A stretch of DNA of 42,999 nt, from assembly GCA_020200155.1 (NCBI GenBank), contig JAIVJG010000161.1, positions 1 to 42,999 of the forward strand. Direction: 5' to 3'. Both the position numbers and the translations under genes were made by a program. The first letter of the stretch is position 1; the number at the start of each line of letters is the position of its first letter. The notes beneath the pieces were generated by a model. The model did no database searches. It worked only from the letters and a program-made list of their open reading frames with translations, and had not been told where the DNA came from. This DNA comes from Acidobacteriota bacterium. GTDB lineage: Bacteria > Acidobacteriota > Blastocatellia > Pyrinomonadales > Pyrinomonadaceae. Positions 20,093 to 29,200 of the stretch are shown one piece after another.

Positions 20093-20965
20093 ATGCGGCG
20101 CATGACGCAGCCTAAAGGCACTCTCTATCTGGTGGCGACCCCTATCGGGAATCTCGAAGACATCACGCAGCGCGCTTTGCGTGTGCTTGCCGAGGTGAGT
20201 CTCATCGCATGCGAGGACACGCGGCGGACGGGAGTTTTGCTCGCTCGCTTCCAGATCAAGACGAAGACCGCCAGCTACCACGAGCACAACGAACAGGAGC
20301 GCGCCGCCGAATTGTGCGCGATGCTGGAAGCGGGCAAAGACATCGCCGTCGTCTCGGACGCGGGCACGCCCTGCATCAGCGATCCCGGCTTCCGGCTCGT
20401 GCGCGCGGCCATTGAGCGAGGCGTGCGTGTCGTGCCCGTACCCGGCGCGGCGGCCTTCGTCGCGGCGCTCGTGGCCTCTGGGCTGCCGACCGACGAGTTC
20501 TACTTCGGAGGCTTCCTGCCCGCGCGCACGCACGCACGTCGCGCACGTCTCACCGCCGTCAAACAACTTTCCGCGACGCTCGTTTTCTACGAAGCGCCGC
20601 ACCGCATCGCGCACACGCTCTCAGACGCACGCGAGATTCTCGGCGAGAGGGAAGCCGTCGTCGCGCGAGAGTTAACGAAGGTTTACGAAGAGTTCGCGCG
20701 CGGGCGTTTGAGCGAACTGGCCGCGCGCTTCTCTACGGAACAGGCGGCGCGCGGCGAGATGGTGCTCGTCATTGACCGCAAAGTTATCGAAGACGAGGCG
20801 GAGCGCGAAGCGCCTTCATCGAGCGTCGCGGAGCGCGTCGCTGAACTTGAGGGCGAAGGGCTTGACCATCGCGCGGCACTCAAGCGCGCAGCACGCGAAC
20901 TGGGGCTGACGCGCGACGAGGCCTATCGTCGTCTGGTCTCCGAGCGAGCGAGCGCGGAAGAGTGA
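20093..20965 (+). CDS. rsmI: 16S rRNA (cytidine(1402)-2'-O)-methyltransferase
   Basis: KGTLYLVATPIGNLEDITQRALRVLAEVSLIACEDTRRTGVLL...SDAGTPCISDPGFRLVRAA...; start may be 20102. Confidence 0.93.
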   Translation: MRRMTQPKGTLYLVATPIGNLEDITQRALRVLAEVSLIACEDTRRTGVLLARFQIKTKTASYHEHNEQERAAELCAMLEAGKDIAVVSDAGTPCISDPGFRLVRAAIERGVRVVPVPGAAAFVAALVASGLPTDEFYFGGFLPARTHARRARLTAVKQLSATLVFYEAPHRIAHTLSDAREILGEREAVVARELTKVYEEFARGRLSELAARFSTEQAARGEMVLVIDRKVIEDEAEREAPSSSVAERVAELEGEGLDHRAALKRAARELGLTRDEAYRRLVSERASAEE

Positions 20966-21054
20966 AGAAATTTTTGTCGCACGCCCCACAGGTAAACTGG
21001 GCTGGCTCGAACTCGATAACGTTCGCTTCTTCAAGTAGCACCCCGCAAATTTTG

Positions 21055-21083
21055 TTGACATCGGCGCGCGGCGCGAATAATCT
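21055..21083 (+). promoter_or_regulatory. Sigma-70-type promoter upstream of the TM/KAP/CHAT cassette
   Basis: TTGACA (21055-21060) - 17 nt - TAATCT (21078-21083), about 100 bp upstream of the first gene with AAGGAGGT RBS. Confidence 0.7.
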
Positions 21084-21183
21084 GCACACGCTGGTTCAAC
21101 CTCGCACCGTCGTCCTTACGCAATTTCCAACTCGCTTCCGCAGAGCCAGCCGTCCTGCCGACGCCAAGGAGGTCGTGAATGCG

Positions 21184-22092
21184 ATGGCCGTTCCACCACA
21201 ACACAACGTAGCGCAGCCGCCACCGGCGGAGGTCGCCGCGAAGAAAAAAGTCGCCATCCTACGCGCTGAGGTCATCATGCTTCTCCTGCTACTGGTGTGT
21301 GGTTTGGGCGTGTGGGGACTCGTTGACCGCGCCGTAGTCTGGCTGACGAAAGGCTGGGAGCCGCGCGAAGGGCTGGCGCAGATCGAGCATCAAGTGCCAT
21401 GGCGAGAAGCCAGCTTGGCGATGACCCAGGACGAGCGAAAGGCGACGGAAGATCAGCTCATCCAGGCGCGCATCGAGCTGGCGAAACAGACGACCATGCT
21501 CGCTGCGCTCGACGCCGTGCCAACCACGAAGCCCACGCCGACCCCGGCGGCGGAGCCGAACGCAATGGCGTCGAAGCCAGTGCCATCTCCGGCAGAGACG
21601 GTGAAGCTGGGCACTAGCACCGACGCGCTGCCGACGCGCGAGGACACGCTCGTGAAGCGGGAGGCCGCCGCGCGGCTCGTCAACGACCTGATCGGGCGGC
21701 TCAATCTTCTTCAGACGGTGTCTGACGATCTCACCAAGGAAGTCGAGCACAGTCGCTGGCTCGCCACACGCGATTTTAATAGTGGGCAGTTGTGCTACAG
21801 GGTCGTCAGGCCGCTAATCACCTTTGCCGCGACCGCGCTTGTACTGCTGGGGCTGCTCCGGCTGCTGGCCCCGCGCGCGCGGGCCGCCGAGGCACGGGCC
21901 GAGAAGGAAGGGTATGGCGTGAACACCTCGTTGGTGGTGTGGGCGTTCGTCGGGCTGCTTCTCATCCTCGTCGCTTACCAGACCTTGGAGATAGCGGGTG
22001 CGGCCTTCGTGGGAGCCGTCGTTCTGCTGCTCTTCCTGGCGTGGATGCAGTGGCCCAGGCAGGAGGGCGCGAATGCAGCCAAGAAACAGTGA
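21184..22092 (+). CDS. Multi-TM membrane protein with central coiled-coil/soluble region; first gene of KAP/CHAT cassette
   Basis: TM1 RAEVIMLLLLLVCGLGVWGLVDRAVVWL; soluble region; TM2-4 PLITFAATALVLLGLLRLLAP, NTSLVVWAFVGLLLILVAYQ, AAFVGAVVLLLFLAWMQW. AAGGAGGT upstream. Confidence 0.7.
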   Translation: MAVPPQHNVAQPPPAEVAAKKKVAILRAEVIMLLLLLVCGLGVWGLVDRAVVWLTKGWEPREGLAQIEHQVPWREASLAMTQDERKATEDQLIQARIELAKQTTMLAALDAVPTTKPTPTPAAEPNAMASKPVPSPAETVKLGTSTDALPTREDTLVKREAAARLVNDLIGRLNLLQTVSDDLTKEVEHSRWLATRDFNSGQLCYRVVRPLITFAATALVLLGLLRLLAPRARAAEARAEKEGYGVNTSLVVWAFVGLLLILVAYQTLEIAGAAFVGAVVLLLFLAWMQWPRQEGANAAKKQ

Positions 22093-23677
22093 CGCGAAAC
22101 CGGAGGCGGGCGCGACAGTCGAAAAGGGCTTCGACTCGCCGGTTGGCGACCCGTCAGGCGATTTGCTAGACGTTGACCGGCACGCGCTGGCGCTGGCGCG
22201 CTACATTGAGAGGCAGGCCGACCGGCTGCCTTTTACCATCGGTATCTTCGGCGAGTGGGGCGAGGGCAAGACCACGTTCGTCAACTTCCTGTGCCACCAT
22301 CTCGCACATCCCGGCGGCCCTGGCTCGCCGCGCCAGCCCATCAACTTCATCTCATTCTCCGCTTGGGCCTACAACACCTCCGATAAGCTCTGGCGCGCTC
22401 TCATCCTGAAGATTGCGCGCGTCCTGTATGGGAAGGAGGAGGCCGGCTGCGAAAAGCCGCAGGCGGGCGGGAAAGCCCAGACCAGAGCGACGGGGGAAGC
22501 CGCAGCATGGGGCGCAGGCGAGCAAGAGCCAGACGGCGTCATCGCAAAGGTCTCTCGCTTCCTCGCCCGCGACGCCGTCGTCCTTAGCAAGCCCGCGCCG
22601 GATAAGTTTGATCTCATCATGCGTGAGTTGGAGGAGGCGGACTACGGGCAGGTCAGCCAGCGCAACGCCGACGCCAACGAAGAGGCGACAATGGCGGCTA
22701 TCGTCAAAGGCGCGGTGGCGGCCCTGAGCACCTTCTCGCCCCTCGTCGCGGGACTGCACGGACTGTTCGGACTCAACCCGAAGGACGAAGTGGCGAAGGC
22801 GCTCCACCAGACCAACGGGGTCACGCGCGAGAACGTCGAGGCGCTCCAGCGATTCCAGCGCATCTTCGGCAAGATCATCCGCTACAGACCGTACCGGGAG
22901 GGGCCAGTCTACATCTTCATAGACGACCTCGACCGCGCGCAGCCGGACGTGGCGCTCGACATCATCGAGGCGATCCGCATCGCGCTCGAAGACGACAACT
23001 GCGTCTTCATCCTCGCAGTGGATCATCGTCTCATCTCGGAAGGTCTGCGGCTGCGTTACCGCGAATTATTTAAAGGGAGATACGCTTCCTCCTTCGCGGC
23101 GAAGGGTCACGAGTATCTCGAAAAGATTATCCAGTTCCGCATGCCGATGCCGCCGCGCACGCCGGAGCAGGTGCAGAGCCTGATTGCCGCGCAGTATCCG
23201 GAGTGGGCGGCTGCGGGCGACATCATCCGCACGGTCGTCGGCGCGAACCCGCGACGCATCAAGCAGTACTGCGAGCGCCTGACCTTTCAGCAGACGGTCG
23301 GCCCACGCCCCTTCTCGCTCGGCGAGCGCCGCAGCTCGCCGGCCCCGGAAGAGGAGGAGGCCCCGCCCGCGCCGGCAGAGCAGGAACCGCCGCAGCAGCG
23401 TGAGGAGGAACCGCAGATGGCTCTTAAGAACACTGACTTTGTTCGTGCACTTGAAAGACTTTCGGACAACCAGGTACGCAATGTTGCTATCAACGTGAAC
23501 GAAAATTTCGACGACTTGGGCAGCACCCCCACAGCGAGGATGACGGAGTTAGTACTAAGGTGCCGTCGCGCGGGTAAAGACCGGCTCCATCAACTGAGGG
23601 ATGCGATTGAGCAGGAGTCTCCCGGTCTGTTGGCCCATGTTATCTCTACTAATTCCACATCCGACGAAGCACCGTAG
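22073..23677 (+). CDS. KAP-family P-loop NTPase with C-terminal effector-associated (EAD1/death-like) domain
   Basis: Walker A GIFGEWGEGKTTFVNFL; NFISFSAWAYNTSDKLWRALI; Walker B VYIFIDDLDRAQPDVALDIIEAIR; CVFILAVDHRLIS. C-term DFVRALERLSDNQVRNVAINVNENFDDLGSTPTARMTELVLRCRRAGKDRLHQLRDAIEQESPG resembles EAD modules. Start overlaps the preceding CDS by 20 nt behind AGGAGG. Confidence 0.85.
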   Translation: MQPRNSDAKPEAGATVEKGFDSPVGDPSGDLLDVDRHALALARYIERQADRLPFTIGIFGEWGEGKTTFVNFLCHHLAHPGGPGSPRQPINFISFSAWAYNTSDKLWRALILKIARVLYGKEEAGCEKPQAGGKAQTRATGEAAAWGAGEQEPDGVIAKVSRFLARDAVVLSKPAPDKFDLIMRELEEADYGQVSQRNADANEEATMAAIVKGAVAALSTFSPLVAGLHGLFGLNPKDEVAKALHQTNGVTRENVEALQRFQRIFGKIIRYRPYREGPVYIFIDDLDRAQPDVALDIIEAIRIALEDDNCVFILAVDHRLISEGLRLRYRELFKGRYASSFAAKGHEYLEKIIQFRMPMPPRTPEQVQSLIAAQYPEWAAAGDIIRTVVGANPRRIKQYCERLTFQQTVGPRPFSLGERRSSPAPEEEEAPPAPAEQEPPQQREEEPQMALKNTDFVRALERLSDNQVRNVAINVNENFDDLGSTPTARMTELVLRCRRAGKDRLHQLRDAIEQESPGLLAHVISTNSTSDEAP

Positions 23678-23719
23678 GCACTGAAGCACGCGAGCAGTCA
23701 GGCGCGCGCCGGAAACTTT

Positions 23720-26197
23720 ATGGACGAACATACGGACGGACTTCTGGACTTGAAGACCAGAGAGCTTCTCGAAAAGCTCATCAGGCTCTACCAGCAGGAC
23801 TCGGAAGTACTGCGGGTCGTCGCACGCCTCGCGCGCAAAGCAGACGAGTTCAAGGCGGCGATGTCGGAAGTCGAAGGCCGCGCGAGGCAGCCGGGCAGCG
23901 ACGCGCCGGAGCGCTCGCCATCCGAAACACTCACGGCGGACGAATGGAAGAGTTTCTGCCGCAAGGTCGAAGGGTCAAAGCTGCTGCGCCAGTTGTTTGC
24001 CACAGACCCGGAACCACTCTCGGCGGCGGATGCGTGGAAGGTCGCGGCACTCGCGCAACTGGCCGACGTGATGCCCGACGCCAGGAACGTGCTCTACACG
24101 CGCGACGGTGCGTTCATGGGTGTGCTCGCCGCCGCGCTCGACCGCAGCATGACGGCGAAGGACGCCGAGCAACTGTTGACCGAAGACCTCGTCAAAATTA
24201 TCACGCTGGCGGAAGAGTCGCCGGACGATCTGGCCGATCAGCTCTACGACCTTGCCGGCTCGTCGTACTGGCATGGCGTCCTGATGTCGCTCGAAGACGA
24301 TACAGATTACACCGCGAACCTCGGAGCCGACGCCGCGCAAGCTCGTCAGAATTTTCAGAAGTTCCAGCGACTGCGGCAGAGGCTCTCCGCCCCGACCCGC
24401 CTCTCGCGCGTGCCGCGTAGGCTCTACCGCTTGACTCTGGATTTGGTGAATAAGCTTAAAGAAGCCGGGGATAAGAGCGTCGTGCCCGGCAAGAAGTCCG
24501 GCCCGCCCGCGCCCGCGAAGCAGAGGACAGAACAAGCCTCCGACGCGCTGAAGCGGCTCCGCGCGCATGAAGAGACGCGGGTGAAACTTGAGAACATCGA
24601 GGCCGAGCGGAAACTCCATTTCGAGGTGGCGCTGCACTTCATCACGAAGCGCAAGTTCGCCAAGCTCGACGCCTTCCTCTACAGTTGGGACGAGGCCGCG
24701 CGCCTCGCCATGTCCGACTACGACGGCCTCGTCAAGGTTGAGTCCGGTATCGTGCGCCCCGCCCCGACGCTGACGACGCCCGCCTTCGCCACCGAGGAAG
24801 CGCAAAAACTCTACGAACTGTGCATGAAAGACGAGCGTCTGAGACGCTTCCTGCGCCTGCGCCCACACTTCAGGGAGATAGACCCAAAAGAGCTAATCCA
24901 GTATCGCCCAGCCGCCATTTCCTTTGAGGCGCTGGAGTCCACGACGGCGGGCGCGACCGTGACCACGAAGTCAGCCACGCCCCAGACACCCGCCGAGACA
25001 GCGGCGGCGACGATCACACCTGCTCCGACGGGAGTCGTCTCCGCCTCTTTCGAGATTAGTCGCTTCACGGAAAAAGTCACGGAGGGCAAGGGCAAGTCGC
25101 CGTCTTCACCCCTCTCTTATCGGGTCAGGTTTTCCTCACCCGGCAGTCCGCACGACGCTGAGGTCCACCTGTCCACGGAATCGCTTGCCAATGAAATGCT
25201 CGCCTTCTTCAACCTCTCGTCCGTGAATGCGTACCTGCAACTCACGCAGATGCTCGCCGACCCTAGCTCCGACCTCACCTCCCGCGTCGCCCGTGGAGGG
25301 CAGAAGCTGTTCGAGAAGTTCCTCGGCTCATCAAACATCGTTAAAGCCATCGGCACGCTTCTCGGTGATACGACCTTGAGGCAACAGTTGCGTCTTTCAG
25401 TCAAAACCGATGAGTCGAATGTAGCTAACCTTCCGTGGGAGTGGCTCGTGCTGCCGGACCAGAGCGAAAGCATGGTGCTGAATGCCGGTTACTCCTTAGC
25501 TCGCAACGTCAACAGTGGCAAGACACCAACCAAGCCGCCGCCGTACTTATTCCCGCTGCGTGTGCTGACGGTGCTGTCGGGACAAAATGAGTTGGCACGG
25601 CGGGAGGTGGAGCGAAAGTGGGAGGGGATGAAAGCCCTTTTCGACAAGGGCGAAGCAATTCAATTAAGAATGTTCAGGGGAGAAAAAGATGTCGCGGAGG
25701 AGCTGGGAGTCGTACTAACTGAGTTCAGGCCACACGTCCTGCACTTCGAGGCGACCGTCTCCTCTCCAGGTTCCCACACTCCCAAGCGCACGTTGAAACC
25801 TTCCATCCTTTTGTACAATCAGGACGATCAATCTTACTCCCTAACACTGCCTAGGCTGAGAGAGATGCTGCTTGATTCGGACGTGAACCTAATAGTGTTT
25901 GGCGACAATCCCGGTGGCAGCTTCCTCGATAACCCTCTGCTCGACTTAATCGCGGGATTGATGCGGGACGGATTCCTGGCGGCGGCGGTCGTGCCGACGA
26001 GGCCGGTCGAGGAGAAGACAGCGCAGAACTTCCCGCGCGCATTTTACCGCTCATGGCTCGGCGGGCAACCGCTCTACGCCGCCGTCGCCGGCGCGCGGGT
26101 CGAACTCCGCAACCACGGCGACGATTGGTCGGCCTTCGCGCTCTTCGGTGACTCTGGTGCCCTCGAAAACTTGCGCCTCCCACCAACACTTTCCTAG
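23720..26197 (+). CDS. Large protein with C-terminal CHAT-like (caspase-fold) domain, catalytic residues apparently degenerate
   Basis: C-term: NLPWEWLVLPDQ, PLRVLTVLSGQ, PHVLHFEATVSS, LTLPRLREMLLDSDVNLIVFGDNPGGS, RDGFLAAAVVPTRPVEEKTAQNFPRAFYRSWLGGQPLYAAVAGARVELR, DDWSAFALFGDSG match the CHAT scaffold. N-terminal ~430 aa helical, unassigned. Confidence 0.7.
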   Translation: MDEHTDGLLDLKTRELLEKLIRLYQQDSEVLRVVARLARKADEFKAAMSEVEGRARQPGSDAPERSPSETLTADEWKSFCRKVEGSKLLRQLFATDPEPLSAADAWKVAALAQLADVMPDARNVLYTRDGAFMGVLAAALDRSMTAKDAEQLLTEDLVKIITLAEESPDDLADQLYDLAGSSYWHGVLMSLEDDTDYTANLGADAAQARQNFQKFQRLRQRLSAPTRLSRVPRRLYRLTLDLVNKLKEAGDKSVVPGKKSGPPAPAKQRTEQASDALKRLRAHEETRVKLENIEAERKLHFEVALHFITKRKFAKLDAFLYSWDEAARLAMSDYDGLVKVESGIVRPAPTLTTPAFATEEAQKLYELCMKDERLRRFLRLRPHFREIDPKELIQYRPAAISFEALESTTAGATVTTKSATPQTPAETAAATITPAPTGVVSASFEISRFTEKVTEGKGKSPSSPLSYRVRFSSPGSPHDAEVHLSTESLANEMLAFFNLSSVNAYLQLTQMLADPSSDLTSRVARGGQKLFEKFLGSSNIVKAIGTLLGDTTLRQQLRLSVKTDESNVANLPWEWLVLPDQSESMVLNAGYSLARNVNSGKTPTKPPPYLFPLRVLTVLSGQNELARREVERKWEGMKALFDKGEAIQLRMFRGEKDVAEELGVVLTEFRPHVLHFEATVSSPGSHTPKRTLKPSILLYNQDDQSYSLTLPRLREMLLDSDVNLIVFGDNPGGSFLDNPLLDLIAGLMRDGFLAAAVVPTRPVEEKTAQNFPRAFYRSWLGGQPLYAAVAGARVELRNHGDDWSAFALFGDSGALENLRLPPTLS

Positions 26198-26209
26198 ACG
26201 CCGCGCCCC

Positions 26210-29200
26210 TCAACGAATAACTACGTCATCAGCTCTGAGCAAGTGGTCGAGCCACAGGTTCGCGGACTTTTCCTGCACGGTGTTGGCGCGCAGGCGGTCG
26301 TTGAGGTTCTTGAAATCAACTTCGTCGAGCAGTTGATCCTGATTGAAGCATGAGAAGACGAACGACTCCACGCCCGTCTGCGGGTCAACGTGGCGCTGTA
26401 GACACTGCGCGCAGACCTCTTTCATCATGCACTGCATCGGGCTGTTGATGGAGCCGACGCCGACGTGTGTTTGTTTCAGGTGCGGCGCGAGCACGGTGTG
26501 GCGCGCTTGCTTCACCGCCGCCATCATGCGGTCGGAGCCGATGGCGATGAGGCGGTCAACTTCGCGCAGGTCGAAGAGCGGTTTGCCGAGCGTGCCGCCG
26601 GCATAGGCAAGCATGGCCTGCACGATGTTGCCGCGAAAGTGCGCGTCCTGCGCGCGGCGGGGTTCGATCTCGACTCCCGTGTCCGTGGCCCAGATAACCT
26701 GATCGGTGGCGGCCTCGATCTCTTCGCGCTTGAAGAGGTCTTCGCCACGCTTGTAGCCCGCGAAGTAGATGACGCGGTTCGCGCTCTCGCGCAGAGCCTT
26801 CGCGATTGAGAAGAGGACTGCGTTGCCGAGTCCGCCGCCCGCGAGCAGCACGGTTTCATTCGCGGGGATTTCGGTCGGCGTGCCGGTCGGCCCCATCACG
26901 ACGACCTGCTGCCCCGGCTTGAGAAGCGCGCACTGGCGCGACGACGCGCCCATCTCCAACACGATCAGGCTGAGCAGCCCCGCCTCCTTGTCCACCCACG
27001 CGCCCGTCAGCGCCAAGCCCTCCATCAAAAGCTTCGTGCCGTCAATTATCCGCGCGTCCGTCTCGTAATTTTGCAGGCGATAGAACTGGCCGGGATGAAA
27101 CTTTCTCGCCTGCATCGGCGCACGGACGATCACGTCAACGATGGTATCGGTCAGTCGTTCGACGCGGACGACGCGCGCGAGCAGGTTTTCATCCAGCGTC
27201 TCGACGAGCCGCGCGAACGCCGCGTCACGCTCTTCCTGCTCGCGCGACGCTGTGGAGTTCTCACGCCCGGCAGCAGCGATCTCATCCGCGAACAACGCCG
27301 CGACGTGCTCGTAACCGTGCTTGGCCGAGGCCATCGCCTTGACGACGTTGCCCGCGTAGACGGGATGGTTGTCGCCGTAGTAGCTGATGAAGCGCCCGCC
27401 GGATTCGTAAGACGTGAAGAAAGCGCGCTCGCCTTTCGCGGCAGGCACGAGCCGGAAATTTCCGTCAGCCTGTCTTTCAACTTTGTGCGGCGCGAAGAAC
27501 TCGCGCCACTCGTCGAGCGCGAACGTGCCGGGCCGCTCCTTCTCGTAAATCGTGTTCGGGCTGGTTCCGGCGGCGACGCAGACGGTGCGCGCGGGGAGTC
27601 GCACGAACTCGCCCGAATTTTTCCACTTGCCCGTCTCCGCGTCGCGCCGCATGCGCTCGAAGACGACGGCGCTGACCGCGCCCGTCTCTTCATCGGGCAC
27701 GGCTTCTGCGGGCGTCATGTTCTCGACGAAATGGATGCCTTCTTCGAGCGCCTTCGCGACCTCTTCGTGATTCAAACGATAAGCCGGAGAATCAATCAGC
27801 CGCTTGCGGTAGACGATTGCGACGCCGCCCCACGAGCGCACGAGCGGCACGAAGTCCGGCGCTTCGCCCGCCGCTTCCGCACGCGCACGCTCCTCGCGAA
27901 CTGCCGCGCCGTGCGCGAGAAACTCTTCATAGACGGCGCGCTCCTCCGCGTCGAACCGCTTGAAGACTTCCGCCTCGCCGAACTCTGCGACGAGCTTCTC
28001 GTGTCGGTCGAGTATCTTCTCGCACTGGACCGGGTAATAGGCGAACAACTCCGTCGCGGTATCAATCGCGGTCAGACCGCCGCCGATGACGATGGCCGGC
28101 AGGCGCACTTGAAGATTGGCGAGCGCGTCGCGCTTGAATGCGCCGGTCAGTTGCAAGGCCATCAGAAAGTCGGACGCCTTGCGGACGCCGCGCAGCAGGT
28201 TGTTCTTCATCTCGACGATGGTCGGGCGGCCCGCGCCGGACGCTATCGCGATGTGGTCGAAGCCGAGTTCCCAGGCGTCCTCGATGGTCAGCGTGCCGCC
28301 GAAGCGCACGCCGCCGTAGAAGCGGAAGCGTTCGCGGCGCGCGAGCGCGAGGTGAATCATCGTCAGGAAATTTTTGTCCCAACGCACGGTGATGCCGTAC
28401 TCCGAGACGCCGCCGAAACCCGCGAGCACGCGCCGGTCGAGCGCCGACTCGATCTCGCTCACGTCGCGAACGGCGCGCGGGCACTCGCGCCCGCCGTCGC
28501 CCGTCAGTCCTTTGTCGAGCGGCTCGATCTTCAGTCCGTCAATGCCGACGACGCTGAAGCCTTCGTTGAGGAGAAAGTGCGCGAGCGTGTAGCCGGCGGG
28601 GCCGAGGCCGACGACGAGCACGTTCTTGCCGTTGTAGGGGAGGGCATGCGGGCGTTTGGCGTTGATCGGATTCCAGCGCGTGAGGAGCGAGTAAATTTCA
28701 AAGCCGTAGGGCAGACTGAGGACGTTCGTCAGCACGCCCGTCTCGGCCTGCGGAATGTTGACCGGCTCCTGCTTCTGGAAGATGCAGGACTTCATGCAGT
28801 CGTTACAGATGCGGTGGCCCGTGCCCGGACACATCGGGTTGTCAATCATCACGAGCGTGAGCGCGCCGATAGAGTCGCCGTCGCGTTGCAGGACGTGCAT
28901 CTCGGAAATCTTTTCGTCGAGCGGGCAGCCCGCCAGTGCGATGCCGAGCGGGTTGCGCTTGAGCGAACCGTCGCGCTCCCTGAGTCCCTTCGAGCATGAA
29001 TCCTTGTCGCGTTCGTGGCAGTAGATGCAGTAGTTGACCTCGTCGAGCACTTCGCGCGGCGTATCTCGCGCGTCCGTGAGGCCGAAGCCGTCGCGTCGTC
29101 GCAAGTTTTGTTCGAGGCCGCGCGCCAACTCCGGCACGTCCGCATTCGGGCGTTCGATCTGTACCAGATTTTCGTAATTCAGAGGATGCGGGAAGCGGAA

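Noticed and set aside
20962-21183. Upstream extension of the membrane-protein ORF (376 aa version)
   Set aside because: Contains the TTGACA-N17-TAATCT promoter and lacks an RBS at 20962; AAGGAGGT precedes ATG 21184.
27071-28999. 642-aa plus-strand ORF
   Set aside because: Fully antisense to the well-supported 1280-aa flavoprotein; Arg/His/Ala-rich shadow ORF typical of high-GC DNA.
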